64,000 nt of DNA from Micromonospora musae (GCF_003626635.1 NZ_RAZT01000006.1:124001-188000); one strand, 5' to 3'. Shown: positions 17,255-26,959, counted from the stretch's first letter. Numbers and translations are program-made. Notes: generated by a model not told the origin, from the letters alone.

Positions 17255-18157
17255 ATGCGGTACGACCTGGACGACCTACGCCTCTTCCTGCACGTCGTCG
17301 CCGAGGGTTCGATCACCTCGGGCGCCGGCCGGATGCACCTGAGCCTCCCCTCGGCGAGCGCCCGGGTACGTGCGCTCGAACAGAGCGCCGGAGTGGCGCT
17401 GCTGATCCGGGGCCGGCGGGGCGTCCGCCCCACCCCCGCGGGCACCGCGCTCGCGCGGCACGCCCGAGACGTCCTCACCCAGACCGCGCGGCTCGACGGC
17501 GCCGTCGCGAGCTACCGTCGCCCTCCGGCCGAGCCGCTGGTCCTGCTCGCCGGGGGTTCGGCGATGCACCGGCTGGTGCCGCTGGCCCTGGTCTCGTTCC
17601 TCCGGGAACATCCCGACGCCGACGTGGCCATCGCCGAGTGCCGCACTCCGGAGATCGTGCGGAGGCTCGCGGACGGTCAGGCGGACCTGGGCATCGTCCT
17701 CGACGGCGAGGCGCGCGACTGCGGTTTGGCGACCGAACCCCTCGGCGACGACTCACTCGTGGTCATCGGGCAGGCCGGCGGCGTCCTCGCCGGGCGGACC
17801 GCGCTGCCCTACAGCGAGGTCGCCGAGCACCCGCTCGTCGGTCTCGACGCCGGGGCGTCGCTGCGACGGTGGATCGAGAAGCACGTGGGCGCGCACGCCC
17901 CCGTCCCCCGGTACCGCACCAGCGTCGCCAACCTGAACACCGTCGTCGCGCTCGCCGCCGCCGGCGTGGGGTTGGCCGTCGTGCCGCGTCGTGCCGTCGA
18001 CCCGAACCAGCCGCTGGCGATGTGCGAACTCCAGGAGCCCTGGTCACGCCGGCACCACCTACTGGCCTGGGGTACGAAGGCGGAGACGGCGTCCGGGGTC
18101 ACCGGCGCGCTCGCGGAGCATCTGCGCCGCGCTGCGCTGTCGGACGCTAGCAGCTGA
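17255..18157 (+). CDS. LysR-family transcriptional regulator
   Basis: A 300-residue LysR protein: HTH at about residues 5-62 (LRLFLHVVAEGSITSGAGRM), linker helix, and effector domain from about 90. It is divergent from the TauE/SafE exporter, with the starts 12-72 bases apart depending on which exporter start is used, so the two genes share a promoter region. Control of anion export is the simplest reading. No downstream operon partner; the convergent carboxylesterase begins its 3' end about 160 bases later. Confidence 0.9.
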   Translation: MRYDLDDLRLFLHVVAEGSITSGAGRMHLSLPSASARVRALEQSAGVALLIRGRRGVRPTPAGTALARHARDVLTQTARLDGAVASYRRPPAEPLVLLAGGSAMHRLVPLALVSFLREHPDADVAIAECRTPEIVRRLADGQADLGIVLDGEARDCGLATEPLGDDSLVVIGQAGGVLAGRTALPYSEVAEHPLVGLDAGASLRRWIEKHVGAHAPVPRYRTSVANLNTVVALAAAGVGLAVVPRRAVDPNQPLAMCELQEPWSRRHHLLAWGTKAETASGVTGALAEHLRRAALSDASS

Positions 18158-18319
18158 GCCTGGACCCGCGTCGGTCGGCAGCGCGTGGTCGAACTCTCTG
18201 GCGCCTGTCGCCATACACCGAGTTCAGTGGCGACCAGCAGCAACGCCAGGACGGCGAGGGCCGGTGCGCCTCGTCGATCAGGTCCGGCGCCGCGCAGACA
18301 GCGCCGGACCTGATGCGGA

Positions 18320-19885
18320 TCAGGCACCCGCGGCGATGGTGTCCCAGAACGAGCACTGGTGCTCGGCCGCCAGATCGACGTTGCCGGTGCGATCGGCGGC
18401 GAAGAGCCGGTGGTACGGCGTTGCCGCGTTCGGGCGTACGGCCGGCCAGGGCGCCCGCCCGGTGGCCGCGAAGCGCGCCCAGGCGCTGATCATGTCGGCG
18501 GCCAGCTCCGGTTGCACCGTGCCGACCGTCAGGAAGTCGGCGACGTCGAAAAGGTACGGCAGCTCGTACCCGTGCGCGGCGCCCCACGGGTAGTCCGCGG
18601 TCAGCGCCGGTCCGTGCGTCTCGGCGAACTCGTAGCCGTAGGTCGGCGCGTGCCGGGCGAGCAGGCGCTGGGTGGTGAGGGTCGGGCAGGCCCAGATCCG
18701 GTCGGTGGCAACCGCCGCCCACGCCAGGCCCGGCGTCTCGTACGCTCCGAGCGGGTAGTGCGCGGCCACCTGTTGCGCCTGACCGCCGAACGCCGCCCCG
18801 AGCATCGCCTCGTAGTCGGCGGCGGTGTAGGCGCCTCGGGTGATCTCGAGGACGCCGAGGATTCCTCGGTGCTCGTCATGGTTGTTGCCGGCCAGCACCG
18901 GAACCCGCTGCGCCGTCCCGGCCCGCAACGCCGCCGCCGCCGGCGAGACCGGTAGCAGTGCCGTCCCGTACGCCGGGGTGATGAACGCCTCGACGCCGGT
19001 TCCGGTCGTCGCGTTGAGCAGCACCACCGGATCCTCGGCGCGCAGGCAGGCGAGCGCCTCTCCGGCAGGGCAGCCGAGCGTGGCAGCGAGAGCCGAGCCG
19101 GTCTGCTCGACCTTCGCGCGGGGGCTGAACTGCGATCCGGCCTCGATGCCGGGCAGGAAGAGTGCGTCCGGCCAGTCGGTCAGGCACGATCCGGACTGCA
19201 TGATCGCCTTGTCGAAGAGGCCGCGGGCGGACGGCGAGGTGAGCTGTGCGCAGACGCTCTCCGCGCCCGCCGACTGGCCGGCGAGGGTCACGTTCCGGGG
19301 ATCACCGCCGAACGCGGCCGCGTTACGCCGCACCCAACGCAGCGCTGCCTGCTGGTCCTGAAGACCGAAGGTGCCGGACCCCGCCAGCGCGGGCAGCCCC
19401 AGGTAGCCGAACACCCCGAGCCGGTAGTTGATCGTCACCACGACCAGGTCGCCCTGGGTGACGAGTCGGGTCGGGTCGTAGTCGGCGCCCGAGCCGTTCT
19501 GGAAGCTACCGCCGTGTACGAACACCAGCACCGGGTGTGGGCCGGGCGTGGTGGGCTTGGTGACGCTCAGGTAGAGGCAGTCCTCGACCCCGACCGGCGA
19601 CCCGAAAATCGGGTTCTGCGCGCACTTCTCGTGCGGTTCGCGCCCGTCGCGAATCCCGGACCAGGCAGTCACCGGTTGCGGAGCACGCCAGCGACGGTCA
19701 CCGGTCGGCGGCGCCGCGTACGGCACCGCGTGGAAGGTCCGGTAGCCGTCGCCGGTCACCCCGCGGATCAGCCCGCGGTCGGTCCGTACCACCGGCCCGG
19801 TCGTCGCCGGGGCGGCCGCCGCCGGGGCCGTCTGCACCGTGAGCAGCACGGTCAGCACCAGGGCGCCGCACCTGAGGATCCGCAT
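18320..19885 (-). CDS. Secreted type B carboxylesterase
   Basis: A 521-residue serine esterase of the carboxylesterase/cholinesterase family. A signal peptide (MRILRCGALVLTVLL, cut after APAAAA) precedes the alpha/beta-hydrolase domain. EDCLYLSV is the family signature 2, S205 sits in GQSAGAES, the oxyanion motif is HGGSF, and the likely acid and His lie in NNHDEH and AHGYELPYLF. An ATG at 19963 would add 26 basic residues before the signal; I prefer 19885. It hydrolyses carboxylic esters outside the cell; the natural substrate is unknown. Confidence 0.9.
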   Translation of the reverse strand: MRILRCGALVLTVLLTVQTAPAAAAPATTGPVVRTDRGLIRGVTGDGYRTFHAVPYAAPPTGDRRWRAPQPVTAWSGIRDGREPHEKCAQNPIFGSPVGVEDCLYLSVTKPTTPGPHPVLVFVHGGSFQNGSGADYDPTRLVTQGDLVVVTINYRLGVFGYLGLPALAGSGTFGLQDQQAALRWVRRNAAAFGGDPRNVTLAGQSAGAESVCAQLTSPSARGLFDKAIMQSGSCLTDWPDALFLPGIEAGSQFSPRAKVEQTGSALAATLGCPAGEALACLRAEDPVVLLNATTGTGVEAFITPAYGTALLPVSPAAAALRAGTAQRVPVLAGNNHDEHRGILGVLEITRGAYTAADYEAMLGAAFGGQAQQVAAHYPLGAYETPGLAWAAVATDRIWACPTLTTQRLLARHAPTYGYEFAETHGPALTADYPWGAAHGYELPYLFDVADFLTVGTVQPELAADMISAWARFAATGRAPWPAVRPNAATPYHRLFAADRTGNVDLAAEHQCSFWDTIAAGA

Positions 19886-20075
19886 CACGGTTCCGGGTTG
19901 GGAGTCCTTGTGCCGCGGCCGCTGTCGGCTCTGTCGAATGAGGCGTACGAGGAGGTCACGCATACCCGTCACGCTATGGACGCGCGGACGGCGCCGGCAG
20001 ATTCGCCGGTACCGGGTGCGCGGTGACAAATGTCCCGGGTCGGAACGTGTGCTGCCGCACCCTTATGGTTGACCG

Positions 20076-20510
20076 ATGGCAACGGTGAGGCAGGTTCAGA
20101 TCACCTTCGACTGCGCGGAACCTGAGCGCGTCGCCCGCTTCTGGTGCGAGGTGTTGGGGTACGTCGTTCCGCCACCTCCGGAGGGCTTCGCCAGCTGGGC
20201 CGATTACAACGGCTCGCTGCCGCCAGAGCAGCAGGATGCGGCGTTCGCCTGCGCCGATCCGTCGGGGGTGGGGCCGCGGCTGTTCTTCCAGCGCGTTCCG
20301 GAAGGCAAGGTCGTCAAGAACCGGGTGCATCTCGACGTGCGCGCCGGCACCGGGCTCGTCGGAGAAGAGCGCGTGGCCGTACTCGAGGCCGAAGGCGCGC
20401 GACTGGTCGCGCTCGGTGCGACCCGCCTGGAGCTACTGCCCGCCGACGAGGAGAACGAGTCGTGCCTCGTCATGCAGGACGTCGAGGGCAACGAGTTCTG
20501 CCTGGACTGA
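20076..20510 (+). CDS. VOC-superfamily (glyoxalase-like) protein
   Basis: A 144-residue protein of the glyoxalase/bleomycin-resistance fold, actinomycete Glyoxalase_6-like type: ITFDCAEPERVARFWCEVLG at the start, NRVHLDV in the middle, and the closing DVEGNEFCLD. The metal-site residues of classical glyoxalase are only partly kept, so the reaction cannot be named. It is monocistronic, followed by a strong hairpin shared with the convergent surface-protein gene. Confidence 0.85.
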   Translation: MATVRQVQITFDCAEPERVARFWCEVLGYVVPPPPEGFASWADYNGSLPPEQQDAAFACADPSGVGPRLFFQRVPEGKVVKNRVHLDVRAGTGLVGEERVAVLEAEGARLVALGATRLELLPADEENESCLVMQDVEGNEFCLD

Positions 20511-20531
20511 ATGACCGCTGAGGCGGCGCCT

Positions 20532-20579
20532 CCGCGCCGCCCGGCCAGCGAGGGTCTCCTCACCGACCGGGCGGCGCGG
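20532..20579. terminator. Bidirectional hairpin between convergent genes
   Basis: Perfect 13-base arms (20532-20544 and 20567-20579) enclose a 22-base loop. The hairpin lies between the stops of the VOC gene (plus) and the IPT/TIG surface-protein gene (minus) and can serve both. Confidence 0.7.
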
Positions 20580-20620
20580 GGCCGCGCCTCGGGCATCGGG
20601 GCGCGGCCGGATCAGGCCGG

Positions 20621-22222
20621 TCAGACAGGCTTCCTGCGGTTGCGGGCGGCCAGCAGCAGCGCCGCACCGGTGAGCAACATCGTGAGGCCGCCCGCGATGG
20701 GCAGGCCGAGCGAGGCGCCGGTGACCGGCAGGTTCGCCCGGTAGTGGAACGCAGCCTCGTTCGACGTACCACCCGGCGTGGTGACCCGGACCGCGGCGTC
20801 GCCCGCCGCGCACGGCGGCGTACGGAAGGTCAACGACCGGCCGTCGGCCGCGACGGTGACCTCAGCCGCGGCGATCGTCCGTCCGCAGAGGCCGACGGTG
20901 GTCCCTCCCGGAACGAACCCGCTGCCCCGGACGGTCACGACGGTGCCGCCCGCAGTGCCACCCTGGTTCGGGGAGAGCGACTCGATCGTCGGCGCGACCG
21001 CGACCGGGCGGTAGGTGAAGGTGCCGGCGTTCGCGGTGCCGGCCGGGAAGACCAGCGCGACGGTCGCCGGTCCCGCCGGGTTCGGCGGGGTCACCACCGT
21101 GATCGTGGTGCCGGCCGGGTTGACGGTGAAGCCGGTGCCGGCCACTCCGGCGAAGGTCACCCCGGTCGCCCCGGTGAACTCGGAACCCGTGATCGTCACG
21201 GTCGTGCCGCCGGCGGTCGGCCCCTCCCCCGGCGTCAAACCGGTCACCTCGGCGCCGCTGCCGTCGGCCAGATAGGTGTACGGCAACGGGGGCGCCGAGC
21301 CGCCGGCCGTGGTGACCACCACCGCGGCCGGGCCCGTCGCCCCCGGCGGTGTCACGGCCGTCAACGACGTTCCGTCGGTTGTCACGACCACACTGGTGGC
21401 CGCCACGCCGTCGAAGGTCACCTCCGTGGCGTTCGGCACGAAGCCGGTGCCGGTGATCGTCACCTGCTGACCGCCCGATTGCGGGCCGGAGCTCGGTGAG
21501 ATCGCCGTGGTCGTCGGCGGCGCCGCCGACGGGCTCTGGCAGGAGGCTTCCGCGAGGATCACCTGCCCGAGCGAGAACCGCACCGGTTCGACGCCGTCGA
21601 AGCCGGCGACGGAGAGCACCGCGCGCACGTTGATTCCGATCACGTTGTTCGGTGTGCCGGTGAGCTGCCGGTCGACGACGGCGTGCAGGGTGGCGTCGGT
21701 GAGGCCGGTGACGGTGACGTCCGCGCTGAACTCCTGGGCCGTGTCGGTGATGGTGATCTGCTCACCGAAGACCGCGATGTCCTCACCGGTGGCTTCGGCG
21801 CTGGTGTTGTCGGGCCTGCACCGGGCGCCCACGGCCAACTCGGAGACGTCCAGCACCTCGACGCCGAGGACGCTCAGCGTGAAGTCGGCGAGTCGGGACA
21901 CGGCGGTCGAGGTGGCCGGCCCGCGGGTGGCGGTGACCTCCGCGACGGTGCCGGTGGCCACGACGTTCTCCGGATCGGAGAGGGTGACGTCGACCGACGT
22001 CTCGTTGTTCGTACCGCCGCCGGGCGGGGCGGTCACGCTTGCGAAGGTGCCCTGGGCCTGGACCGACTCGTCGCCAGGGTCCCCGACCAGGTCGAGGACG
22101 ACTCCCCGGGCGGCGGCGTCGCCCGGGGCCGCGAGCGCCGGTGGTGCCAGCCCGAGACCGGCGGCACCGGCCACCAGTAACCCCACCGATGTCACCGACA
22201 GTCTTCGCCGGACAGATCCCAT
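20621..22222 (-). CDS. Cell-wall-anchored IPT/TIG-domain protein (LPVTG)
   Basis: A 533-residue surface protein: signal peptide (MGSVRRRLSV, cut near APPALA), a unique N-terminal domain (about 36-235), three IPT/TIG immunoglobulin-like repeats, each starting with ISPSSGPQSGG, LTPGEGPTAGG or LSPNQGGTAGG, then the sortase signal LPVTG, a hydrophobic helix and a basic RNRRKPV tail. The start at 22222 has GGGGGAAG upstream. It should be covalently linked to peptidoglycan by a sortase; none is encoded in this window. The binding partner is unknown. Confidence 0.88.
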   Translation of the reverse strand: MGSVRRRLSVTSVGLLVAGAAGLGLAPPALAAPGDAAARGVVLDLVGDPGDESVQAQGTFASVTAPPGGGTNNETSVDVTLSDPENVVATGTVAEVTATRGPATSTAVSRLADFTLSVLGVEVLDVSELAVGARCRPDNTSAEATGEDIAVFGEQITITDTAQEFSADVTVTGLTDATLHAVVDRQLTGTPNNVIGINVRAVLSVAGFDGVEPVRFSLGQVILAEASCQSPSAAPPTTTAISPSSGPQSGGQQVTITGTGFVPNATEVTFDGVAATSVVVTTDGTSLTAVTPPGATGPAAVVVTTAGGSAPPLPYTYLADGSGAEVTGLTPGEGPTAGGTTVTITGSEFTGATGVTFAGVAGTGFTVNPAGTTITVVTPPNPAGPATVALVFPAGTANAGTFTYRPVAVAPTIESLSPNQGGTAGGTVVTVRGSGFVPGGTTVGLCGRTIAAAEVTVAADGRSLTFRTPPCAAGDAAVRVTTPGGTSNEAAFHYRANLPVTGASLGLPIAGGLTMLLTGAALLLAARNRRKPV

Positions 22223-22375
22223 CGCTTCCCCCGTTTGCCTCAGGCTGGTGTCGGGGCGTGGAGCTGGATCCACGCCACCCGAAGGGCGAAACGAGACAGG
22301 GGGCGACGCGCAACGGGTTGCGCTACTCACCGCATACGCTCAACTACTGTGCGTGCCTGCGCTGGCGTGGTGGCG

Positions 22376-23359
22376 TCAGTCCTGACGCTGCGCGCCGCGT
22401 TCCGGGGCCGGCAGTTCGGCGACGCCGGTCGGTCGCTCTTGCGTGGCATCCGCTCCCCAACTGGCCAACAGGCGCAGCGCCTCCTGCGACTGTGAGCCGG
22501 GCTCGGCGTGGTAGGTCGTGAGCGACTGCTCCCGATCGCCGGGGAGCGCGAGGGTCTCGTAGCGCAGCGTCAGGTCACCCACCAGCGAATGCGACAGGCG
22601 CATCGTGCCGTACGTCTTCTTCTTGACGTCGTGGGCGGCCCACAGCCTGCGGAAATCCTCGCTCTTGAGGGAGAGTTCACCGATCAGCGAGGCGAGCAGT
22701 CCGTCGTCCAGGTGCAGGCCGGCCCCCAGCCGCAGCTGTCCCACCACGTCGTACGCCTTGGCCTCCCAGTCCGTGAACAACTTTCGGGACGCGGGGTCGA
22801 GGAAGGTGAACCGGGCCCAGTTCCGCTCCTGCGGGACGCGGGCAGCCCAGTCTCCGAAGAGGGCGGAGGCGGTCTGGTTCCACGCCAGCACGTCGGTGCG
22901 GCGGCCCCACACGTAGGCCGGCACGCCTTCCATCGCGGTGAGCAGCTCTCGCACCTCGGGCCGCACCTGCTGGCGGGGAGATTCGGGTTGCCGCCGGGCC
23001 CGCTTGGGTCGCGCCAGGCGCAGCAGGTGGGTGTGCTCGGCGTCGGAGAGCTGGAGTACGCGGGAAATCGCGTCCAGCACCTCTCGTGAGGCGTTGCGGG
23101 CGTTGCCCTGTTCGAGTCGGGTGTAGTACGCCGCGGAGACCCCGGCGAGCTGCGCCAGCTCCTCCCGCCGCAGGCCCGGTGTGCGCCGCCGCCGGCTGTG
23201 GTCGAGGAGCCCCACGTCGGCCGGCTTGAGGCGGGCCCGGCGCGTACGGAGGAACTCGCTCAGCTCCGCGCGCGGGTCGAGGGGCCGCTCCGGCTCCGGC
23301 CCCGGAACCGATTCCGGCACGGCCGGGAGGCCGCTGCGGGCGGCGCGGTGAACTGCCAT
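22376..23359 (-). CDS. XRE-family regulator with MmyB-like ligand domain
   Basis: A 327-residue regulator. Residues about 30-105 hold a helix-turn-helix with the family pattern LRREELAQLAGVSAAYYTRL; the C-terminal domain (about 135-305) resembles the MmyB-like ligand-binding domain (VPAYVWGRRTDVLAWN). It is divergent from an MFS transporter, with GTCACGG repeats between them. Such pairs usually control export of a small molecule. Ligand unknown. Confidence 0.88.
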   Translation of the reverse strand: MAVHRAARSGLPAVPESVPGPEPERPLDPRAELSEFLRTRRARLKPADVGLLDHSRRRRTPGLRREELAQLAGVSAAYYTRLEQGNARNASREVLDAISRVLQLSDAEHTHLLRLARPKRARRQPESPRQQVRPEVRELLTAMEGVPAYVWGRRTDVLAWNQTASALFGDWAARVPQERNWARFTFLDPASRKLFTDWEAKAYDVVGQLRLGAGLHLDDGLLASLIGELSLKSEDFRRLWAAHDVKKKTYGTMRLSHSLVGDLTLRYETLALPGDREQSLTTYHAEPGSQSQEALRLLASWGADATQERPTGVAELPAPERGAQRQD

Positions 23360-23483
23360 TTCTCAAGTGTTGCTCGGATTCGGCGACTCAGCCTGTCCCT
23401 GCCGGTGGTAGCCATCCGAGACGTGGGCGAAGCGGGTGTCCGGTTGACCTCGCGCGCCGGAAGCAGGCTCGACGGGTCCCTGA

Positions 23484-23529
23484 GTCACGGCCCGCGAGCC
23501 GTGACCCGCCTCGGCCCTTCAGGTCACGG
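23484..23529. promoter_or_regulatory. GTCACGG repeats between the XRE and MFS genes
   Basis: GTCACGG occurs at 23484-23490 and 23523-23529, and its reverse complement CCGTGAC at 23499-23505. The first pair forms a perfect inverted repeat with an 8-base gap. Three copies within 46 bases of a regulator/transporter intergenic region suggest an operator, as an inference. Confidence 0.5.
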
Positions 23530-23604
23530 TTGCAGCAGTTCGTCCCGGCTCACGCCAGGGCGCTCCGCGCCGTGACGGGCCACGTACCGCCTGGGAAACG
23601 TCAC

Positions 23605-24810
23605 ATGAGCCGCACCAGCACCGAATCCGTAACGCCGACCCCAGCCGTCGCCCGACGGGACCGCCTCCCCGGCAAGGCCCTGCTCGGCCTCTTCCTGGCC
23701 GGCTTCGTCAGCATCCTCACCGAATGCCTCCCGGCCGGGCTGCTGCCGGAGATGAGCCGCACGCTCGGCACGAGCGTCTCACTGACCGGTCAGACCGTCA
23801 CGCTCTACGCGCTCGCCACCGCGCTCGGCGCCATCCCCCTGGCGCGGGCAACGACCAGGTGGCCACGCAGGCACGTCCTGCAACTCGCCCTGGGTGTGGT
23901 CGCCGTCACCAACGCGCTCACCGCGCTCTCCGACGACTACAAACTGACGCTGGTCCTCCGCTTCGTCGCCGGCCTGGGGACCGGACTCATCTGGCCGCTC
24001 CTCGGTGGCTACGCCGCCCGTCTCGCACCAGCGGGGCGGCAGGGACGCGCCATCGCCATCGCCCTGGCCGGAACCCCGATCGGTCTTGCGCTCGGTATCC
24101 CGGTGGGGACCTGGCTCAGCGGTCTCGGCGGCTGGCAGCTCGCCTTCCACGCCTCGGCCGCCGCGACCGTCGCGACCATGGCCTGGGTGCTGGCGACCCT
24201 TCCGAACCTGCTGGGCCAGCCGGTCGAGGCACGTTTCACGATCTCGCAGGTCCTGGTCATCCCCGGGCTGCGTCCCATCCTCTTCGCGCTGGCCGCGTAC
24301 ATGGTCGCGCACAACATCCTCTACACGTACATCACCGACTTCCTCTCCTACGCGGGCATGGCCGGCCAGACGGGGTGGGTGCTGTTCGCGTTCGGGGTCA
24401 CCTCCGTGCTCAGCGTTCTCGTGGTCGGCACGCACATCGACCGCCACCTGCGCAAGCTGGTGGTGGGCAGCACCGCGGTCTTCGCGGCCAGCGTGCTCGT
24501 GCTGGCCCTCTTCACCAGCGCGGCAGTGCTGGTCTACGTCGCCGTCGCGGCGTGGGGCTTCGCGTTCGGCAGCTCCCCGAGCCTCTTCATCGGCGCGGCG
24601 ATCAACGCCACAGGCGACGCCGCCGACGTCGCCCAGTCCGTCACCATCACGGTCTTCTCCGCCTCCATCGCGGTCGGCGGACTCACCGGTGGTCTCCTGA
24701 TATCGGGCCTGAGTACCGCGTCGATCACCTGGGCGGCGCTGGCCCTCCTGATAGCCGCCGCGGCGACCGTCATCGGTGGCCGGAAACACGCTTTTCCTCG
24801 GAATTCCTGA
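23605..24810 (+). CDS. MFS transporter (sugar/drug exporter type)
   Basis: A 401-residue MFS protein with twelve helices. FLAGFVSILTECLPAGLLPE in helix 1 is the family pattern of YdhP/AraJ-like exporters, and RFVAGLGTGLIWPLLGGYAA and LAGTPIGLALGIPVG are also typical (motif C-like). The ATG at 23605 gives a 24-residue polar N-terminus. It is divergent from the XRE/MmyB regulator, which probably controls it. Substrate unknown; drugs or arabinose-like sugars are exported by relatives. Confidence 0.87.
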   Translation: MSRTSTESVTPTPAVARRDRLPGKALLGLFLAGFVSILTECLPAGLLPEMSRTLGTSVSLTGQTVTLYALATALGAIPLARATTRWPRRHVLQLALGVVAVTNALTALSDDYKLTLVLRFVAGLGTGLIWPLLGGYAARLAPAGRQGRAIAIALAGTPIGLALGIPVGTWLSGLGGWQLAFHASAAATVATMAWVLATLPNLLGQPVEARFTISQVLVIPGLRPILFALAAYMVAHNILYTYITDFLSYAGMAGQTGWVLFAFGVTSVLSVLVVGTHIDRHLRKLVVGSTAVFAASVLVLALFTSAAVLVYVAVAAWGFAFGSSPSLFIGAAINATGDAADVAQSVTITVFSASIAVGGLTGGLLISGLSTASITWAALALLIAAAATVIGGRKHAFPRNS

Positions 24811-24981
24811 CGACGAAACTCCGCAACGAGAAAACCCATCAACGGAGAGCCCAATTTCAACAAAAAAGATTCCCGAACAGTGCCATTGATTCTTCACGGG
24901 CGCCGGCGCGTGAACCGGACGCATCCGCACACCGTTCAAACGTCGGGAACCCGGCCTCCGCAGGGATAATAGGGATCGTTG

Positions 24982-25776
24982 TTACACGGACGGGTCCCAG
25001 GCGATGAGCTGGTCGAAGATGCGACGATCGCCGCCCAGCTCCAGCTTCAGAGAATCCGGCGGTATACGGCCGTAAAAGAACAGGACCAGGTCACTGGCCG
25101 TGCCCCGGGCGGAGGCGTCGGCCGGGTCCGGGGCCTCGCCGACAGCGGGCTCGCCGAGGCGGGCGACCCGTGCCCCGTTGCGGGACAGCCGAAGGCGCCA
25201 GGAGCGGCCCTCAGTGGCGTAGTAATCGACGACGGCGGGTTCGTGCGGCCAGGCGACATCCGTCGAGCAGAGGGTGAACTGGCAGTCGTCGAACCCGTCG
25301 AGGGCGACCTCGTCCGGCAGCGGCTCCGGGTTTCCCACAGTGAGCTGGACATCGTAGGTGTGCACCGCGATCTCGGGGACCTGTCGCCGCGCCCAGGCAC
25401 CAGAGGTTTGGGGTGACTGCGAGTCACCCCACCACGTCCAACAACCGCGGTCCGGGCCAGCCTCACGCAGCGCGCTCGTCAGTCGCTCGACGGACTCGGT
25501 CCACCAGGCCAGCAGAGCCTCGCGTTCCCGAGGCGCGCCCATGCCGTCCTCCCAAGCTGACTTCTCCGGGGGCGCGTCTGCAGGCCCTGCGGCGACGATG
25601 GCGGCTGATTTGCGCCGGCCCATGCCCACGTGTTGCACGAGATCGAACAGCGTCCGCTCGGGATGGGTCGGAACCTGCATGTCGAGGCTGGGCGCCGCCG
25701 CGACCGCGGCGCGGAAGGCGGTCGACCGTTCGCCGATCAGCCGCAGATGATCAGCGAACGTGAGGAACTCGTGCAC
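24982..25776 (-). CDS. Maleylpyruvate isomerase-family mycothiol-dependent enzyme
   Basis: A 264-residue protein with a DinB-like four-helix N-terminal domain and the MDMPI C-terminal domain. VPEIAVHTYDVQLTVGNP contains the conserved metal-binding His region, with an early His in THPERTLFDLVQHVG. The family includes mycothiol-dependent maleylpyruvate isomerase and many uncharacterised mycothiol S-transferases, so the substrate is open. The start is a GTG at 25776. Its presence supports a mycothiol-making actinomycete. Confidence 0.85.
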   Translation of the reverse strand: MHEFLTFADHLRLIGERSTAFRAAVAAAPSLDMQVPTHPERTLFDLVQHVGMGRRKSAAIVAAGPADAPPEKSAWEDGMGAPREREALLAWWTESVERLTSALREAGPDRGCWTWWGDSQSPQTSGAWARRQVPEIAVHTYDVQLTVGNPEPLPDEVALDGFDDCQFTLCSTDVAWPHEPAVVDYYATEGRSWRLRLSRNGARVARLGEPAVGEAPDPADASARGTASDLVLFFYGRIPPDSLKLELGGDRRIFDQLIAWDPSV

Positions 25777-25978
25777 CCCGGCTTTCTAGCACTGCGCTCC
25801 GACAACCGGACAGCGATTTTCGCCGCCGACACGGCGGGCGCCGCGGCACTGGCGCGCCAGCGTTCCACCTGCCGCGACCTGCACCGTCACGATGAAAAAG
25901 GCTCACTGCATGTGCGGATCGGCCGGCTACCGATGTGGCCCCGGTCCTTCGGTCGCTGCACGGCCCGGTCGGCTCGTA

Positions 25979-26881
25979 TCACACAGTGGGTAGGCCGCAG
26001 GCAGTCGCGGGCAGATCGCAGGGGGCCGCCGGAGGGCGTCCCACGTCAACCGTGGCGCGGGAACGCCCGCGCCCTGCCGCCGCGGCGAGCAGCGTCCGCA
26101 GCCCCTCGGGGAGGCCGGCGCTGCCGGTGATCGGCTTGGCGAACGCCAGCCGGACGTCGACATACCCGTCGAGGGCCTCCGCACGGAGCACCACGCCGGC
26201 GGTGTCGACAGCGACCGGCACGACCCGCGCCGACTCGGCGGTCAACGCCGGGTCGACGAGTGTCGCGAGCCGGTCGAGGACATCCCGGTGGTGCCGGCTG
26301 AGGTGTTGCAGGTGTACGGCTTCGGTGGCGGCGAGCGGGTCCGGACGCGCGGCACGGTAGGCGGTGACACTCGTCGTGGCTTCGCTGTCGTCGCGGGTGA
26401 CGCGGACGTCGGCCGGTTCCACCGCCCACAGCGCGACGGGGGGCAGGTCGAGCAGGGACAGGAGGGTGTCATCGTCGCACGAGTCCAGACTCGCGGGGTC
26501 GAACCGGCGGACGGTGCCCCGCATCGACACCTTGGCTCGGACGCGGGACCGCACGGCGACGGGGACGAGTTGCGTGACGTCGAGCCGTACCGCCCCTGGA
26601 CGGCCACGCGCGGCGACCAGAAGGCCACCGGTGCGGGTCATCGCGTCGATCGCGAGGACCACTTGACCGTCGGGCAGGACGACGTGGGAGTCGATGAGGT
26701 CGACGGTGCTGTCACCGAGTCCCAGCCGGAGCGACGAACTGGTGGACAGGGCTGAGCGTGCTGTCACGGCGTTCGGGTCGAGTGAGGCTTCGGGCGCTCC
26801 CGCCGCTGGCACCTCCGCTGTCGCGTCGACGCCAGCGGCGTGCGCCAGCTCCGCCGGCCGCCCGGCTGGATGGAGCGCCAT
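25979..26881 (-). CDS. DUF2470-containing protein, putative iron/haem-related
   Basis: A 300-residue protein. The C-terminal part (about 205-290; HHRDVLDRLATLVDP and YVDVRLAFAKPI) resembles the DUF2470 domain found at the end of haem-utilisation proteins related to HugZ. The N-terminal part is beta-rich, like a split-barrel flavin/haem-binding domain, but has diverged. GAGGGG precedes the ATG. A near-perfect iron box sits in its promoter, so it should be expressed under iron limitation. Haem or flavin binding is an inference. Confidence 0.72.
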   Translation of the reverse strand: MALHPAGRPAELAHAAGVDATAEVPAAGAPEASLDPNAVTARSALSTSSSLRLGLGDSTVDLIDSHVVLPDGQVVLAIDAMTRTGGLLVAARGRPGAVRLDVTQLVPVAVRSRVRAKVSMRGTVRRFDPASLDSCDDDTLLSLLDLPPVALWAVEPADVRVTRDDSEATTSVTAYRAARPDPLAATEAVHLQHLSRHHRDVLDRLATLVDPALTAESARVVPVAVDTAGVVLRAEALDGYVDVRLAFAKPITGSAGLPEGLRTLLAAAAGRGRSRATVDVGRPPAAPCDLPATACGLPTV

Positions 26882-26930
26882 GTCAGTCCCCTCGGCCAGA
26901 TAGTGCAGGTCAACTCGGCCCAGGGCATGA

Positions 26931-26959
26931 CTTTAGTAGGTAAGCCTTACCTATGACAA
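26931..26959 (-). promoter_or_regulatory. IdeR/DtxR-type iron box inside a promoter
   Basis: A perfect palindrome with arms TAGGTAAG (26937-26944) and CTTACCTA (26946-26953) around one C matches the 19-bp DtxR/IdeR consensus at 17 positions. On the minus strand it exactly fills the spacer between TTGTCA (26954-26959) and CTAAAG (26931-26936). Fe-loaded IdeR would block the DUF2470 gene. Confidence 0.85.
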
